Shown piece after piece: positions 42,787-54,432 of a stretch of DNA of 64,000 nt. The position numbers and the translations under genes are program-made. How positions within the stretch are numbered: position 1 is the first letter of the stretch; every line of letters begins with the position of its first letter. Location: NCBI RefSeq assembly GCF_900110655.1, contig NZ_FOEQ01000002.1:653210-717209 (forward strand), written 5' to 3'. The notes under the pieces were generated by a model that was not told where the DNA came from, made no database searches, and worked only from the letters and a program-made list of their open reading frames with translations. This stretch comes from Pseudomonas soli. GTDB taxonomy: Bacteria > Pseudomonadota > Gammaproteobacteria > Pseudomonadales > Pseudomonadaceae.

Positions 42787-43473
42787 TCAGGCCAGGTCGC
42801 GCAGGGCGAGCTCGCTTCTGATGCGTTGCAGCACCTGCTCGATGGACAACTCCGTGGAATCCAGCTGGATTGCATCGGCCGCCGGCTTGAGCGGGGCCAC
42901 TGCACGCTGGGTGTCGCGCTCATCACGCGCACGGATCTCATCTAGCAGACTCGACAGACTAACATCTTCGCCCTTGCCCTTCAACTGCAGGTAACGGCGA
43001 CGGGCACGCTCCTCGGCACTGGCGGTAAGGAACACCTTCAACGGCGCGTCCGGGAATACCACAGTGCCCATGTCGCGACCGTCGGCAATCAGCCCGGGGG
43101 CTTCACGGAAAGCACGCTGGCGCTGCAGCAGCGCCTCGCGCACCGCCGGCAGCGAGGCGACCATCGAGGCCCCGGCACCGACTGTCTCGGTGCGAATGGC
43201 ATTGCTGACATCCTCACCCTCGAGAATGATCTGCTGCAGCTTGCCCGGCTCCGCCGCAACGAACTGCACGTCCAGATGCGCGGCCAGCGCCTTGAGCAGC
43301 TCTTCGTTGGTCAGGTCGACGCCATGGTTAGTGGCGTTGAACGCCAGCAGGCGGTACAGGGCACCGGAATCGAGCAGGCGCCAGCCCAGCTCGCGGGCCA
43401 GCAGGCCCGCCACGGTACCCTTGCCCGAGCCGCTCGGCCCGTCGATGGTGATGACCGGTGCTTGCAAATTCAC
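42787..43473 (-). CDS. cmk: Cytidylate kinase, GTG start
   Basis: A 228-residue CMP/dCMP kinase. It has the P-loop [20 protein letters not shown], then [29 protein letters not shown] and a LID-type segment. GTG 43473 overlaps the stop of the upstream tyrA/aroA gene by four bases (GTGA) and follows AGAGGG, so the two are translationally coupled. The product supplies CDP for nucleic acid and lipid precursor synthesis. Confidence 0.95.
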   Translation of the reverse strand: MNLQAPVITIDGPSGSGKGTVAGLLARELGWRLLDSGALYRLLAFNATNHGVDLTNEELLKALAAHLDVQFVAAEPGKLQQIILEGEDVSNAIRTETVGAGASMVASLPAVREALLQRQRAFREAPGLIADGRDMGTVVFPDAPLKVFLTASAEERARRRYLQLKGKGEDVSLSSLLDEIRARDERDTQRAVAPLKPAADAIQLDSTELSIEQVLQRIRSELALRDLA

Positions 43474-45710
43474 GACTTGCCCTCTTCGGCGACGCGGATG
43501 CCGACTTCCTTGCACAGCGCCAGGAAGTTGGGGAACGACGTGGCGACGTTGGCGCAGTCATGGATCACGATCGGCGCGCTGGCGCGCAGCGAGGCGATGC
43601 TGAAGGCCATGGCGATGCGATGGTCGCCGTGGCCGTGCACTTCGCCGCCGCCGATCTGGCCGCCATCGATGATGATGCCGTCCGGGGTCGGCTCACACTT
43701 CACGCCCAGGGCGATCAGGCCGTCAGCCATCACCTGGATGCGGTCCGACTCCTTGACCCGCAGCTCTTCGGCGCCACGCAGCACGGTACGCCCTTCGGCG
43801 CAGGCGGCAGCGACAAACAGCACCGGGAACTCGTCGATGGCCAGCGGCACCAGCTCTTGCGGGATGTCGATGCCCTTGAGCTTGGCGCCACGCACGCGCA
43901 GGTCGGCCACCGGCTCGCCGCCGACTTCACGCTGGTTTTCCAAGGTGATGTCGCCGCCCATCAGGCGCAGGATGTCGATAACGCCGGTGCGGGTCGGGTT
44001 GATGCCAACGTGCTCCAGGACCAGTTCGGAACCCTCGGCGATGGACGCCGCCACCAGAAAGAACGCCGAGGAGGAAATATCCGCCGGCACTTCGATGCGG
44101 GTGGCCTTGAGTTTGCCACCGGACTGCAGGGAGGCCACTGGACCGTTCGACTCGACCGCGTAGCCGAAGCCGCGCAGCATGCGCTCGGTGTGGTCACGGG
44201 TAGGCGCAGGCTCGGTGACGGTGGTGGTGCCTTCGGCGTACAGGCCGGCCAGCAGCAGGCAGGACTTGACCTGGGCACTGGCCATCGGCAGCGTGTAGTT
44301 CAGCGCCTTGAGCTTGTGCCCACCGCGGATGGTCAACGGCGGACGACCTTCAGGGCCGGTCTCGACCACAGCACCCATTTCACGCAGCGGATTGGCCACG
44401 CGATTCATCGGGCGCTTGGACAGCGAGGCGTCGCCGGTCATGGTGGTGTCGAACGACTGCGCTGCCAGCAGGCCGGACAGCAGGCGCATCGAGGTGCCGG
44501 AGTTACCCACGTACAGCGGGCCGGGCGGCGGCTTCAGGCCATGCAGGCCAACACCGTGAATGGTCACGCGACCATGGTGCGGCCCTTCGATGACCACGCC
44601 CATGTCGCGGAAGGCCTGCAAGGTCGCCAGGGCGTCTTCACCCTCGAGGAAACCTTCGACCTCGGTCGTGCCCTCGGCCAGCGAGCCGAGCATGATCGAG
44701 CGGTGGGAAATCGATTTGTCGCCAGGTACGCGGATCCGTCCGGACACGCGGCCACCCGGTTGGGCCAGGAAAATCAGATCGTTGGCGTTCATAGCGTCCA
44801 CATAGGCCCGACGGGCAAGGATTTTACTGAAATGCTCGCGGGCAACCCGGGCGCGGGTGAACACGCCCAGCAGTTGGTGCCCGTCCCCAGCATCGACCGC
44901 GTCGCGCAGAGCGTCGAGGTCGCTGCGAAATGTATCGAGAGTGCGCAGGACCGCCTCGCGGTTGGCGAGGAAGATGTCATGCCACATGATTGGGTCGCTG
45001 CCGGCGATTCTCGTGAAATCGCGGAAGCCTCCCGCAGCGTACCGGAAGATCTCCAGGTTTTCATTGCGCTTGGCCAGCGAGTCGACCAGGCCGAAGGCCA
45101 GCAGGTGCGGCAGGTGGCTGGTGGCGGCCAGCACTTCGTCATGGCGCTCCACCGACATGTGCTCGACATCGGCATCCAGCGCTCGCCAGAGGCGATCAAC
45201 CAGGGCGAGCGCGCCCGGCTCGGTTTCCGCCAGCGGAGTGAGGATCACCTTGTGCCGACGGAACAACGCCGCATTGGAGGCCTCCACCCCACTCTGCTCG
45301 GACCCGGCGATCGGGTGCCCCGGCACGAATCGCGGCAGGCGCTCGGCAAACGCCTCGCGCGCGGCACGCACCACATTGCCCTTGGCACTGCCCACGTCGG
45401 TGATCACCGCATTACCCAGGTCGAGCTGGGCCAGGCGAGCCAGGACTTTCTCCATCGCCAGGATCGGCACAGCCAACTGGATGACGTCGGCGCCAACACA
45501 AGCGGCCGCAAGGTCTGCCTCGCAGCGATCGACCACGCCCAGCGCCACGGCTTGTTTGCGCGACTCGGCGTCGAGGTCGACGCCGACCACTTCGCGGCAC
45601 AGGCCACTTTCGCGCAGGCCCTTGGCGAAGGAGCCTCCGATCAGACCGAGGCCGACCACGACCAGGCGACCGACAACCGGTGCGGATTTGTTTGTTACAG
45701 CATCAACCAC
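43470..45710 (-). CDS. aroA: Bifunctional prephenate dehydrogenase / EPSP synthase
   Basis: A 746-residue fusion typical of Pseudomonas. Residues ~10-290 are Tyr[21 protein letters not shown] and [17 protein letters not shown]. From ~315 to the end is Aro[41 protein letters not shown] and [13 protein letters not shown]. It thus joins a shikimate-path step (shikimate-3-P plus PEP) with prephenate oxidation toward tyrosine. The start is GTG 45710. A REP-like repeat fills most of the 95-base gap to pheA. Confidence 0.95.
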   Translation of the reverse strand: MVDAVTNKSAPVVGRLVVVGLGLIGGSFAKGLRESGLCREVVGVDLDAESRKQAVALGVVDRCEADLAAACVGADVIQLAVPILAMEKVLARLAQLDLGNAVITDVGSAKGNVVRAAREAFAERLPRFVPGHPIAGSEQSGVEASNAALFRRHKVILTPLAETEPGALALVDRLWRALDADVEHMSVERHDEVLAATSHLPHLLAFGLVDSLAKRNENLEIFRYAAGGFRDFTRIAGSDPIMWHDIFLANREAVLRTLDTFRSDLDALRDAVDAGDGHQLLGVFTRARVAREHFSKILARRAYVDAMNANDLIFLAQPGGRVSGRIRVPGDKSISHRSIMLGSLAEGTTEVEGFLEGEDALATLQAFRDMGVVIEGPHHGRVTIHGVGLHGLKPPPGPLYVGNSGTSMRLLSGLLAAQSFDTTMTGDASLSKRPMNRVANPLREMGAVVETGPEGRPPLTIRGGHKLKALNYTLPMASAQVKSCLLLAGLYAEGTTTVTEPAPTRDHTERMLRGFGYAVESNGPVASLQSGGKLKATRIEVPADISSSAFFLVAASIAEGSELVLEHVGINPTRTGVIDILRLMGGDITLENQREVGGEPVADLRVRGAKLKGIDIPQELVPLAIDEFPVLFVAAACAEGRTVLRGAEELRVKESDRIQVMADGLIALGVKCEPTPDGIIIDGGQIGGGEVHGHGDHRIAMAFSIASLRASAPIVIHDCANVATSFPNFLALCKEVGIRVAEEGKS

Positions 45711-45751
45711 GAGTGCAAACCCTGTTCAGAAATCAAGACAGCCTGTAAGTC

Positions 45752-45789
45752 CATCGCGGGACAAGCCCACTCCCACGAGACCCGCGATG
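45752..45789. repeat. REP-like palindromic repeat
   Basis: CATCGCGGG and CCCGCGATG enclose ACAAGCCCACTCCCACGAGA, the form of the Pseudomonas putida-type REP (GCGGG-CAAGCCCGCTCCCAC) in a slightly worn copy. It sits in the pheA to tyrA/aroA spacer. Confidence 0.7.
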
Positions 45790-45805
45790 AACCTTGAAAC
45801 ATACG

Positions 45806-46900
45806 TCAGAGCACCGCTTTCGGATAAGAGCCCAACACCTTCAGCGCCACAGCCTCCTGGCTGATCTGCTCCAGCACCGCCTTGATCAGCGGATCACGGT
45901 GATGGCCGACAAAGTCGATGAAGAACACGTAGGTCCACTTGCCGCTGCGCGACGGACGGGTCTCGATGCGCGTCAGGTCGATGCCGTTTTCGTGGAACGG
46001 CACCAGCAGCTCATGCAGAGCACCCGGTTTGTTGCTCATGGAGACGATGATCGAAGTCTTGTCATCGCCGGTCGGCGGCACTTCCTGGTTACCGATCATG
46101 AGGAAACGCGTGGAGTTGTCCGGGCGGTCCTCGATCTTTTCGGCCAGACGGGTCAAACCATACAAGTTGGCCGCCATGTCACCGGCAATCGCCGCCGAGT
46201 TCCACTCGCCCTTGACCCGCTTGGCCGCCTCGGCGTTGCTCGACACAGCCACGCGCTCGACGTTCGGGTAGTGGGCGTCCAGCCACTTGCGGCACTGGGC
46301 CAGCGACTGGGCGTGGGAGTAGATGCGGGTGATGCTGTCGGTCTTGGTGTTCTCGCCCACCAGCAGGTGATGGTGGATACGCAGCTCGACCTCGCCGCAG
46401 ATCACCATGTCATGCTCGAGGAAGCTGTCCAGCGTGTGGCTGACGGCGCCCTCGGTGGAGTTCTCCACCGGCACCACGCCAAAATTGACCGCACCGGCCG
46501 CCACCTCGCGGAACACCTCGTCGATGGCCGCCATCGGGCGGCTCACCACGGCATGACCGAAGTGCTTCATGGCCGCCGCCTGGGTGAAGGTCCCCTCAGG
46601 ACCGAGGTAGGCCACTTTCAGCGGCTCTTCGAGCGCCAGGCAGGAAGACATGATCTCGCGGAACAGCCGCGCCATCTCTTCGTTATCCAGCGGTCCCTGG
46701 TTACGCTGCATGACGCGCTTGAGTACCGCGGCCTCGCGCTCGGGACGGTAGAACACCGGTGCCTCGCCTTCCGGCAACGATGCAGTCTTGACCTTGGCCA
46801 CTTCCTGGGCGCAACGGGCGCGTTCGCTGATCAGCTCGAGGATCTTCTCGTCGAGGCTGTCGATGCGCACGCGCAGGGCCTTGAGCTCCTGATCGGACAT
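45806..46900 (-). CDS. pheA: Chorismate mutase / prephenate dehydratase
   Basis: A 364-residue P-protein. An AroQ chorismate mutase fills residues 1-90 (LKALRVRIDSLDEKILELIS). The dehydratase follows (VAYLGPEGTFTQAAAMKHFG; FGVVPVENSTEGAVSHTLD; the NSTRFLMIG region). The C-terminal ACT domain has NKPGALHELLVPFHENGIDL and RIETRPSR, which binds phenylalanine for feedback. ATG 46900 overlaps the serC stop by one base (TGATG). Confidence 0.97.
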   Translation of the reverse strand: MSDQELKALRVRIDSLDEKILELISERARCAQEVAKVKTASLPEGEAPVFYRPEREAAVLKRVMQRNQGPLDNEEMARLFREIMSSCLALEEPLKVAYLGPEGTFTQAAAMKHFGHAVVSRPMAAIDEVFREVAAGAVNFGVVPVENSTEGAVSHTLDSFLEHDMVICGEVELRIHHHLLVGENTKTDSITRIYSHAQSLAQCRKWLDAHYPNVERVAVSSNAEAAKRVKGEWNSAAIAGDMAANLYGLTRLAEKIEDRPDNSTRFLMIGNQEVPPTGDDKTSIIVSMSNKPGALHELLVPFHENGIDLTRIETRPSRSGKWTYVFFIDFVGHHRDPLIKAVLEQISQEAVALKVLGSYPKAVL

Positions 46901-47985
46901 CAGCCGTGCTCCTTCTCGAATTCACCCATGTACTGCACCAGCGCCTCGACAGCCTCCAGGCCCAGGGCGTTGTAGATCGAGGCACGCATGCCACCGACCG
47001 AACGATGACCCTTGAGGTTGAGCAGGCCACGGGCATCGGCACCGGCCAGGAAGGCCTTGTCCAGACGTTCGTCGGCCAGACGGAACGGCACGTTCATCCA
47101 CGAGCGGGCGTTGACGCTGATCGGGTTGGTGTAGAACTCGCTGGCATCGATGAAGCCGTAAAGGCGCTCTTTCTTGGCGCGGTTGCGCTGCTCCATTGCC
47201 TCGACGCCACCCTGCTCCTTGAGCCACTCGAACACCAGGCCCGAGAGGTACCAGGAATAGGTGGCCGGAGTGTTGTACATCGAGCCGTTGTCGGCCGACA
47301 CCTTGTAGTCGAGCATGGTTGGGCAGCTGCTGCGAGCGCGACCCAGCAGGTCTTCGCGCACGATTACCACCACCAGGCCGCTCGGGCCGATGTTCTTCTG
47401 CGCGCCGGCATAAATCAGGCCGTACTGCGACACGTCGATCGGGCGCGACAGGATGTCCGAGGACATGTCGACCACCAGCGGGACGTCACCGGTTTCGGGC
47501 ACCCAGTCGAACTGCAGGCCACCAATGGTCTCGTTGGACGCATAGTGAACATACGCGGCGTTGCGGGTCAACTGCCACTCGTTCTGGCCCGGGATGGCCA
47601 GGTAGTCGTAGGGCTTGGCGCTGGCAGCAACGTTGACAGTGCCGAAGCGGCGCGCTTCCTCGATGGCCTTCTTCGACCAGATACCGGTCTCGACGTAGTC
47701 GGCGGTGCCGTTTTCTGGCAGCAGGTTCAGCGGAATCTCGGCGAACTGCTGGCTGGCGCCGCCCTGCAGGAACAGCACCTTGTAGTTGGAGGGGACGGAC
47801 AGCAGGTCGCGCAGGTCCTGCTCGGCCTTTTCGGCGATGGCCACATAGTCGTCGCTGCGATGGCTCATTTCCATCACCGACAGACCCTTGCCGCGCCAGT
47901 CCAGCATCTCGGCCTGGGCGCGCTGCAGCACGGCATCAGGAAGCGCGGCAGGGCCTGCGCAGAAGTTAAAGGCTCGTTTGCTCAC
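46900..47985 (-). CDS. serC: Phosphoserine aminotransferase, GTG start
   Basis: A 361-residue class V aminotransferase for serine (and pyridoxine) synthesis. It has RAFNFCAGPAALPDAVLQRA at the start, LQGGASQQFAEIPLNLLP and the PLP-lysine segment LIYAGAQKNIGPSGLVVV. GTG 47985 gives the family length and has GAGAG five bases upstream; GTG 47991 is two codons earlier and possible. It heads the serC-pheA-tyrA/aroA-cmk-rpsA series. Confidence 0.95.
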   Translation of the reverse strand: MSKRAFNFCAGPAALPDAVLQRAQAEMLDWRGKGLSVMEMSHRSDDYVAIAEKAEQDLRDLLSVPSNYKVLFLQGGASQQFAEIPLNLLPENGTADYVETGIWSKKAIEEARRFGTVNVAASAKPYDYLAIPGQNEWQLTRNAAYVHYASNETIGGLQFDWVPETGDVPLVVDMSSDILSRPIDVSQYGLIYAGAQKNIGPSGLVVVIVREDLLGRARSSCPTMLDYKVSADNGSMYNTPATYSWYLSGLVFEWLKEQGGVEAMEQRNRAKKERLYGFIDASEFYTNPISVNARSWMNVPFRLADERLDKAFLAGADARGLLNLKGHRSVGGMRASIYNALGLEAVEALVQYMGEFEKEHG

Positions 47986-48103
47986 ATCCACTCTCGCTCT
48001 GCCAAATAGAACAAAATCGTAATTCGCTGCCGACCAGTCAAGACTGTGTCGCCGGCACCGGGGCTGCCTTGCAGCGCCAATGCCCCACCTTCATCAGTCA
48101 AAC

Positions 48104-48123
48104 GGGGCGACCTTGGTCGCCCC
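48104..48123 (-). terminator. gyrA terminator hairpin
   Basis: GGGGCGACC and GGTCGCCCC form a perfect 9-bp stem with a 2-base loop 20 bases after the gyrA stop. A short T run (TTTG) follows on the minus strand. Confidence 0.7.
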
Positions 48124-48142
48124 GCTCGGGTTGTTGCATCGA

Positions 48143-50905
48143 TTATTCCTGAGGCGCCTCTTCGGTGCCGGCATCGTCGTCGCCCACCGCATCGAGCGGG
48201 GCGCCCTCCTCGTCCGTCTCGATCAGTTCATCGAGCTCTTCCTCGGAGGGTTCCTGGACGCGCTCAAGCCCCACCAGCGTCTCGTCGGTGGCCAGCTTGA
48301 TCAGCGTGACACCCTGGGTGTTACGGCCCAGGCTGGACACCTCGCCGACCCGGGTACGCACCAGCGTGCCCTGGTCGGAGATCAGCATGATTTCCTCGCC
48401 TTCCTGCACCTGGATAGCGCCGATCAGCAGGCCATTGCGCCCCTTGGTGCCCATGGCGATCACGCCCTGGCCGCCACGGCCGCGACGCGGGAACTTGGAC
48501 AGCGGGGTGCGCTTGCCAAAACCACGCTCGGAAGCGGTGAGGATCTGCGCGCCGGACTCCGGAATCAGCATGGAAATGATCTGCTGCCCCTTGCCCAGCT
48601 TCATGCCGCGCACGCCACGGGCGGTACGGCCCATCTCGCGCACCACGCTCTCGGCGAAGCGGATCACCTTGCCGGCGTCGGAGAACATCATGACTTCCTT
48701 GGCGCCATCGGTAATGGCGGCGGCGATCAGGGTGTCACCTTCCTTGAGCTTCAGGGCAATCAGGCCATTGGAACGCGGACGGGCGAACTGCACCAGCGGA
48801 GTCTTCTTGACGGTACCGGCAGCAGTGGCCATGAAGATGTAGGCGCCGGTCGCTTCGGCGACCCACTCAGGGGTGTCGCCGTCTTCCTCGTCGATCTCCT
48901 CGGCCTCCACCAGCTCGCCTTCGATCACGCTGTCGTCGCTGTCTTCCAGTTCTTCCTCTGGATCTGCGTGCTGCTGCAGCGCCTCCAGGTCGATCTGCAG
49001 CATGGCGGTGATGCGCTCACCCTCCTCCAGCGGCAGCAGGTTGACCAGTGGGCGGCCGCGGGCGGCGCGGGAGGCCTCGGGAATCTCGTAGGTCTTCTTC
49101 CAGTACACCTTGCCCTTGCTGGAGAACAGCAACAGGGTGGCATGGCTGTTGGCGACCAGCAGGTGCTCGATGTAGTCCTCGTCCTTGACGCCTGTGGCCG
49201 ACTTGCCCTTGCCACCACGGCGCTGGGCCTGGTACGCGGACAATGGCTGGGTCTTGGCGTAGCCACCGTGGGAGATGGTCACCACACGCTCTTCTTCCGG
49301 GATCATGTCACCGTAGTTGAGGTCGTGGCTGGCATTGAGGATTTCGGTGCGACGGGCATCGCCGTACTCGGCGCGGATCGCTTCAAGCTCCTCGCGGATC
49401 ACTTCCATCAGGCGCTCGGCGCTGCTGAGGATGCGAATCAGCTCGCCGATCTGCTCGAGGATCTCCTGGTACTCGGCCAGCAGCTTCTCGTGCTCCAGGC
49501 CGGTCAGGCGGTGCAGGCGCAGCTCCAGGATCGCCTGGGCCTGTTCCGGCGACAGGTAGTACTTGCCTTCGCGCAGGCCATATTGCTCCGGCAGGTCTTC
49601 CGGACGGCACGACTCGGCACCGGCACGCTCGACCATGACCTGCACCGCGCTGGACTCCCAGGCCGTGCTGATCAGTGCTTCCTTGGCTTCGGACGGCGTC
49701 GGCGAGGCCTTGATCAGGGCAATGACCGGGTCGATGTTGGACAGCGCGACCGCCTGGCCTTCAAGGATATGGCCACGCTCGCGGGCCTTGCGCAGCTCGA
49801 ACACGGTGCGGCGGGTGACCACCTCGCGACGGTGGCGAACGAACGCCTCGAGCAGGTCCTTGAGGTTCAGCAGGCGCGGGCGACCGTCGATCAGGGCAAC
49901 GATGTTGATGCCGAACACGCTCTGCAGCTGGGTCTGCTGGTAGAGGTTGTTGAGCACCACCTCCGGCACCTCGCCGCGGCGCAGCTCGATGACGATACGC
50001 ATGCCGTCCTTGTCGGACTCGTCGCGCAGCTCGGTGATGCCTTCGATCTTCTTCTCTTTGACCAGCTCGGCGATCTTTTCGATCAGGCGCGCCTTGTTCA
50101 GCTGGTACGGCAGCTCGGTGACCACGATCTGCTGGCGGCCGCCGACCTTGTCGATGTCCTCGATCTCGGAGCGGGCACGCATATAGATGCGGCCACGGCC
50201 GGTGCGATAGGCCTCGATGATGCCCTGGCGACCATTGATCAGGCCCGCTGTCGGGAAGTCCGGCCCCGGGATGAACTGCATCAGTTCATCGACCGTGATG
50301 TCGGAGTTGTCGATCAGCGCCAGGCAGCCATCGATCACTTCGCCGAGGTTGTGCGGCGGAATGTTCGTCGCCATGCCCACGGCGATACCGCTGGAACCGT
50401 TGACCAGCAGGTTGGGGATCCTAGTCGGCATGACCGCCGGGATCTGCTCGGTACCGTCGTAGTTCGGCACCCAGTCGACAGTTTCTTTGTGCAGGTCGGC
50501 CAGTAGCTCATGGGCCAGCTTGGACATGCGCACTTCGGTGTATCGCATGGCCGCGGCGTTGTCGCCGTCCACCGAACCGAAGTTGCCCTGGCCATCGACC
50601 AGCAAATAGCGCAGCGAGAATGGCTGGGCCATGCGCACGATGGTGTCGTACACGGCGGTGTCGCCGTGCGGGTGGTACTTACCGATCACGTCACCGACCA
50701 CACGGGCGGATTTCTTGTACGGCTTGTTCCAGTCGTTGCCCAGTTCGCTCATCGCATACAGAACGCGGCGATGCACGGGCTTCAAGCCGTCACGCGCATC
50801 GGGCAGCGCTCGCCCGACAATAACGCTCATCGCGTAGTCGAGGTAAGACTGTCTCAGTTCGTCTTCGATATTGACCGGGAGGATTTCTTTGGCCAGTTCG
50901 CCCAT
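48143..50905 (-). CDS. gyrA: DNA gyrase subunit A
   Basis: A 920-residue topoisomerase subunit. The catalytic tyrosine is Tyr122 in [15 protein letters not shown]. The quinolone region reads [20 protein letters not shown], with Thr83 and Asp87, the usual susceptible Pseudomonas form. The beta-pinwheel C-terminal domain starts after ~530 and holds the GyrA box QRRGGKGK. It contains an acidic insert ([20 protein letters not shown]). The tail is also acidic. ATG 50905 is the family start; upstream in-frame codons to 50983 are not conserved-looking. Confidence 0.98.
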   Translation of the reverse strand: MGELAKEILPVNIEDELRQSYLDYAMSVIVGRALPDARDGLKPVHRRVLYAMSELGNDWNKPYKKSARVVGDVIGKYHPHGDTAVYDTIVRMAQPFSLRYLLVDGQGNFGSVDGDNAAAMRYTEVRMSKLAHELLADLHKETVDWVPNYDGTEQIPAVMPTRIPNLLVNGSSGIAVGMATNIPPHNLGEVIDGCLALIDNSDITVDELMQFIPGPDFPTAGLINGRQGIIEAYRTGRGRIYMRARSEIEDIDKVGGRQQIVVTELPYQLNKARLIEKIAELVKEKKIEGITELRDESDKDGMRIVIELRRGEVPEVVLNNLYQQTQLQSVFGINIVALIDGRPRLLNLKDLLEAFVRHRREVVTRRTVFELRKARERGHILEGQAVALSNIDPVIALIKASPTPSEAKEALISTAWESSAVQVMVERAGAESCRPEDLPEQYGLREGKYYLSPEQAQAILELRLHRLTGLEHEKLLAEYQEILEQIGELIRILSSAERLMEVIREELEAIRAEYGDARRTEILNASHDLNYGDMIPEEERVVTISHGGYAKTQPLSAYQAQRRGGKGKSATGVKDEDYIEHLLVANSHATLLLFSSKGKVYWKKTYEIPEASRAARGRPLVNLLPLEEGERITAMLQIDLEALQQHADPEEELEDSDDSVIEGELVEAEEIDEEDGDTPEWVAEATGAYIFMATAAGTVKKTPLVQFARPRSNGLIALKLKEGDTLIAAAITDGAKEVMMFSDAGKVIRFAESVVREMGRTARGVRGMKLGKGQQIISMLIPESGAQILTASERGFGKRTPLSKFPRRGRGGQGVIAMGTKGRNGLLIGAIQVQEGEEIMLISDQGTLVRTRVGEVSSLGRNTQGVTLIKLATDETLVGLERVQEPSEEELDELIETDEEGAPLDAVGDDDAGTEEAPQE

Positions 50906-51143
50906 GAGAAGCCTGATTCCTTTTTCTGGTGAAACTTCGCCTGATCCCTCGAAGGACGAACGAAGCTCGCCGCCGCAGCGCAATTGGGGTGCGACGACTT
51001 ACGACAAATCAATGAGTTGTGCCATGGATCTGCGCAATGAAGACCGCGGTAAAGAGCGGCCTTGGAAACTGCCGGATGGTATCACAAACGCTGCGCGCAT
51101 GGGAGATATGGCAGGTTGCCGTACAGTACCATCCGCACGGATG

Positions 51144-51167
51144 GAAAAACGCCTCAATGGAGGCGTT
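51144..51167 (-). terminator. mtnA terminator overlapping its stop codon
   Basis: AACGCCTC-CATT-GAGGCGTT followed by TTTCC on the minus strand. The mtnA stop TGA (51154-51156) lies within the hairpin. Confidence 0.75.
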
Positions 51168-52230
51168 TGCGGCACATCAACTGGGCAATTTTTGCGGTAT
51201 CCGGGCGCTCGACCACGCCCTTCTCGGTGACGATCACGTCGATCAGGTCGGCCGGCGTGACATCGACCACCGGGTTATAGGCTTCGACATCAGCGGTTAC
51301 CTGGATCCCGGACACCTCCAGCAGCTCTTCCTCGCCGCGCGTCTCCAGCGGGATATCGTCCCCGGTGGGCAGGTTCAGATCGATGCTGGTGCTAGGCGCC
51401 ACCACCATGAAGCGCAGCCCGTGGTGCATGGCCGCCACCGCCATCTGGTAGGTGCCGATCTTCGCCGCCACATCGCCATTGGCGGCAATGCAGTCGGCGC
51501 CGACCACCACCCAGGTGATGCCCTTGACCTTCATCAGGTGCCCCGCCGCCGCGTCAGCGACCACAGTCACCGGCACACCGTCGGCGGCCAGCTCCCAGGC
51601 GGTCAGGCGCGAACCCTGCAGCCACGGCCGCGACTCGCAGGCATAGACCTGCTCGACCATGCCCTCCAGGGTGGCGGCGCGGATCACCCCCAGGGCAGTA
51701 CCGAAGCCTCCAGTGGCCAACGCCCCGGCGTTGCCATGGGTAAGCAGGGCCTGCTCGCTGCCCTGGTGCCTGCGGATCTGCTCGACACCGAACTGGGCCA
51801 TGGTCAGGTTGGCCTCGCGATCACTCTGGTGAATCGCCACCGCCTCGGCCTCCATCACCTTCAGCACGTCCTCATCCGGGCGCAGGCGCTGCAGACGCTC
51901 ACGCATGCGGTTGAGCGCCCAGAACAGGTTGGCCGGAGTAGGTCGCGCCTCGCCGAGCATCATGAAGTCTTCTTCGAGGCTCTCTTCCCAGCTCTCGCCT
52001 TCCGCCAGGCGATGGCGCAGCGCGAGCACCAGGCCGTAGGCGGCGCAGATGCCGATCGCCGGAGCGCCACGCACGGCCATATCGCTGATCGCCTCAGCCA
52101 CCTCGGCCGCCTCGGTACAGGCCAGCCAGCACTGCTCAAGCGGCAGCAGGCGCTGGTCGAGCAGGTGCAGCACGCCGTCGCGCCACTCGATGCCCGTTAC
52201 CGTCTCCGCCGCCATCAGTTGATCGCGCAT
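51154..52230 (-). CDS. mtnA: Methylthioribose-1-phosphate isomerase
   Basis: A 358-residue aldose-ketose isomerase of methionine salvage. Marks are [60 protein letters not shown] and [20 protein letters not shown], with the active Cys in GADCIA and Asp in GDVAAK. ATG 52230 follows GGGGAGAGG. It diverges from mtaD (111 bases apart), whose product acts on the same MTA/SAH pool. A much longer upstream reading in the same frame is only mtaD antisense. Confidence 0.95.
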   Translation of the reverse strand: MRDQLMAAETVTGIEWRDGVLHLLDQRLLPLEQCWLACTEAAEVAEAISDMAVRGAPAIGICAAYGLVLALRHRLAEGESWEESLEEDFMMLGEARPTPANLFWALNRMRERLQRLRPDEDVLKVMEAEAVAIHQSDREANLTMAQFGVEQIRRHQGSEQALLTHGNAGALATGGFGTALGVIRAATLEGMVEQVYACESRPWLQGSRLTAWELAADGVPVTVVADAAAGHLMKVKGITWVVVGADCIAANGDVAAKIGTYQMAVAAMHHGLRFMVVAPSTSIDLNLPTGDDIPLETRGEEELLEVSGIQVTADVEAYNPVVDVTPADLIDVIVTEKGVVERPDTAKIAQLMCRKRLH

Positions 52231-52341
52231 CGCCTCTCCCCGTCGCCCTGGCATCAAAAGCCGGCGATTATAGCGAGCCTGCGTCGCGGACGCTCGGGTA
52301 TACTGCGCGTTTAGCCGAACCGATCCAGGTATATATCGCGC

Positions 52342-53667
52342 ATGCCCATCGCCACTCCCCTCCTCGACCTGCTGCTTGTGCCGGACTGGCTGGTCCCCGT
52401 CGAGCCGGCCGGTGTCGTGCTGGAGGGCCATGCGCTGGGCATCCGCGACGGTCAGATCGCCTGGCTCGGCCCACGCGAGCGGGCGCCACAAGCGCGGGAA
52501 GTGCGAACGCTGCCCGACTGCCTGCTGACGCCCGGGCTGATCAACGCCCACGGCCACGCTGCCATGACCCTGTTCCGCGGCTTGGCCGACGACCTGCCAC
52601 TGATGACTTGGCTGCAGGAACACATCTGGCCCGCCGAGGGTCGCTGGGTGACCGAGGCCTTCGTAGCCGACGGCACCGACCTGGCCATTGCCGAACAGCT
52701 CAAGGGCGGCATCACCTGCTTCGCCGACATGTATTTCTATCCACGCGAGGCCTGCGACCGTGTGCACCGCAGCGGCATCCGCGCGCAGATCGCCGTGCCG
52801 CTGCTGGATTTCCCCATCCCCGGCGCACGCACCCCGGACGAGGCCCTGCACCTGGCCATCGAACTGTTCGGCGAGCTGCGCCACCACCCGCGCATCACCA
52901 TTGCCCTGGGCCCGCACGCCCCCTACACGGTGAGCGACGAGAACCTGGAGAAGATCCGGGTAATCGCCGATCAGCTGGACGCACCGCTGCACATGCACAT
53001 CCACGAGACCGCCAGCGAAGTCGAGCAAGCGCTCAAGGACAACGGCGAGCGGCCACTGGCGCGCCTTGCGCGCCTGGGCCTGCTGGGCCCGAACCTGCAA
53101 GCGGTGCACATGACCCAGATCAGCGACGAAGACCTGGCGCTGCTGGTAGAAAGCAACACCAGTGTGGTCCACTGCCCCGAATCCAACCTCAAGCTGGCCA
53201 GCGGTTTCTGCCCGGTGGAGCGCCTGTGGCAGGCCGGGGTGAACGTGGCCGTCGGCACCGATGGCGCCGCCAGCAACAATGACCTCGACCTGCTCGGTGA
53301 AACCCGCACCGCCGCGCTGCTGGCCAAGGCCGTCGCTGGCTCGGCCACCGCTCTGGACGCACACAGGGCGCTGCGCATGGCCACGCTCAATGGCGCCCGT
53401 GCCCTAGCCCTGGAAGCGATCACCGGCTCGCTCGAGGTGGGCAAGGCCGCCGACCTGACCGTCTTCGACCTGTCGGGGCTGGCGCAGCAACCGGTGCACG
53501 ACCCGGTCTCGCAACTGATCTACGCCACCGGGCGCGACTGCGTGAAGGATGTCTGGGTCGCCGGACAGCAACTGGTCGAGGACCGCCGCCTGAGCCAAAT
53601 GGACGAAGCCGCGCTGGCCGCCAACGCCCGCGCTTGGGGAGCCCGCATCGGTGGGCGCAACGAATGA
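52342..53667 (+). CDS. mtaD: TRZ/ATZ family hydrolase, 5'-methylthioadenosine/SAH deaminase type
   Basis: A 441-residue amidohydrolase. Metal ligands are in [20 protein letters not shown] (His-x-His near residue 70), [14 protein letters not shown] (second His group) and [20 protein letters not shown] (Asp). It deaminates MTA and SAH to inosine forms in this family. The pairing with divergent mtnA fits methylthio salvage, while ubiG downstream is a SAM-dependent methyltransferase that makes SAH. The ubiG start is 64 bases later. Confidence 0.9.
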   Translation: MPIATPLLDLLLVPDWLVPVEPAGVVLEGHALGIRDGQIAWLGPRERAPQAREVRTLPDCLLTPGLINAHGHAAMTLFRGLADDLPLMTWLQEHIWPAEGRWVTEAFVADGTDLAIAEQLKGGITCFADMYFYPREACDRVHRSGIRAQIAVPLLDFPIPGARTPDEALHLAIELFGELRHHPRITIALGPHAPYTVSDENLEKIRVIADQLDAPLHMHIHETASEVEQALKDNGERPLARLARLGLLGPNLQAVHMTQISDEDLALLVESNTSVVHCPESNLKLASGFCPVERLWQAGVNVAVGTDGAASNNDLDLLGETRTAALLAKAVAGSATALDAHRALRMATLNGARALALEAITGSLEVGKAADLTVFDLSGLAQQPVHDPVSQLIYATGRDCVKDVWVAGQQLVEDRRLSQMDEAALAANARAWGARIGGRNE

Positions 53668-53731
53668 ATGGCCGGCAGTTGCGGCTGCCGCCCCGCGACA
53701 CTATTTATCGAAGATTCAGAGGACTGTTCCC

Positions 53732-54430
53732 ATGAGCAACGTCGACCACGCCGAAATCGCCAAGTTCGAAGCCCTGGCCCACCGCTGGTGGGACCGCGAG
53801 AGCGAGTTCAAGCCGCTGCACGACATCAACCCGCTGCGGGTCAACTGGATTGACGAGCGTGTCGGCCTGGCCGGCAAGAAGGTGCTGGACGTCGGCTGCG
53901 GCGGCGGCATCCTCAGCGAGGCAATGGCCCAGCGTGGCGCCACCGTCACCGGCATCGACATGGGCGAGGCACCGCTGGCGGTGGCCCAGTTGCACCAGCT
54001 GGAGTCGGGCGTTGCGGTGGAGTACCGGCAGATCACCGCCGAAGCCCTGGCCGAAGAGATGCCTAGCCAGTTCGACGTGGTCACCTGCCTGGAAATGCTC
54101 GAGCATGTGCCCGACCCTTCCTCGGTGATCCGTGCCTGCTACCGCATGGTCAAGCCCGGCGGCCAAGTGTTCTTCTCGACCATCAACCGCAACCCCAAGG
54201 CCTACCTGCTGGCCATTATCGGCGCAGAATACGTGCTGAAGATGCTGCCGCGCGGCACCCACGACTTCAAGAAGTTCATCCGCCCTTCCGAGCTGGGCGC
54301 CTGGAGCCGTGCCGCAGGCCTCGAGGTCAAGGACATCATCGGCCTGACCTACAACCCGCTGACCAAGCACTACAAGCTGTGCAACGACGTCGACGTCAAC
54401 TACATGATCCAGACCCTGCGCGAGGAATGA
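53732..54430 (+). CDS. ubiG: Ubiquinone biosynthesis O-methyltransferase
   Basis: A 232-residue SAM-dependent methyltransferase acting twice in ubiquinone synthesis. The N-terminal [20 protein letters not shown] is the UbiG signature. The SAM motif is [20 protein letters not shown], later [16 protein letters not shown] and [23 protein letters not shown] 53732 matches the family N-terminus. Its stop overlaps the mupP upstream ATG, so the two are tightly linked. Confidence 0.96.
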   Translation: MSNVDHAEIAKFEALAHRWWDRESEFKPLHDINPLRVNWIDERVGLAGKKVLDVGCGGGILSEAMAQRGATVTGIDMGEAPLAVAQLHQLESGVAVEYRQITAEALAEEMPSQFDVVTCLEMLEHVPDPSSVIRACYRMVKPGGQVFFSTINRNPKAYLLAIIGAEYVLKMLPRGTHDFKKFIRPSELGAWSRAAGLEVKDIIGLTYNPLTKHYKLCNDVDVNYMIQTLREE

Positions 54431-54432
54431 GC

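Noticed and set aside
40852..45797. Long plus-strand open frames of 616 and 779 codons opposite rpsA and tyrA/aroA
   Set aside because: Both are shadows of strongly supported genes, with repetitive composition and no recognisable motifs.
48080..50506. An 808-codon open frame antisense to gyrA (plus strand)
   Set aside because: It mirrors gyrA codon structure in GC-rich DNA, has no ribosome site, no domain and a low-complexity His/Leu/Asp/Gln-rich product.
52231..53364. Long upstream extension of mtnA on the minus strand
   Set aside because: It is entirely antisense to mtaD. MtnA family length and the ribosome site fix the start at 52230.
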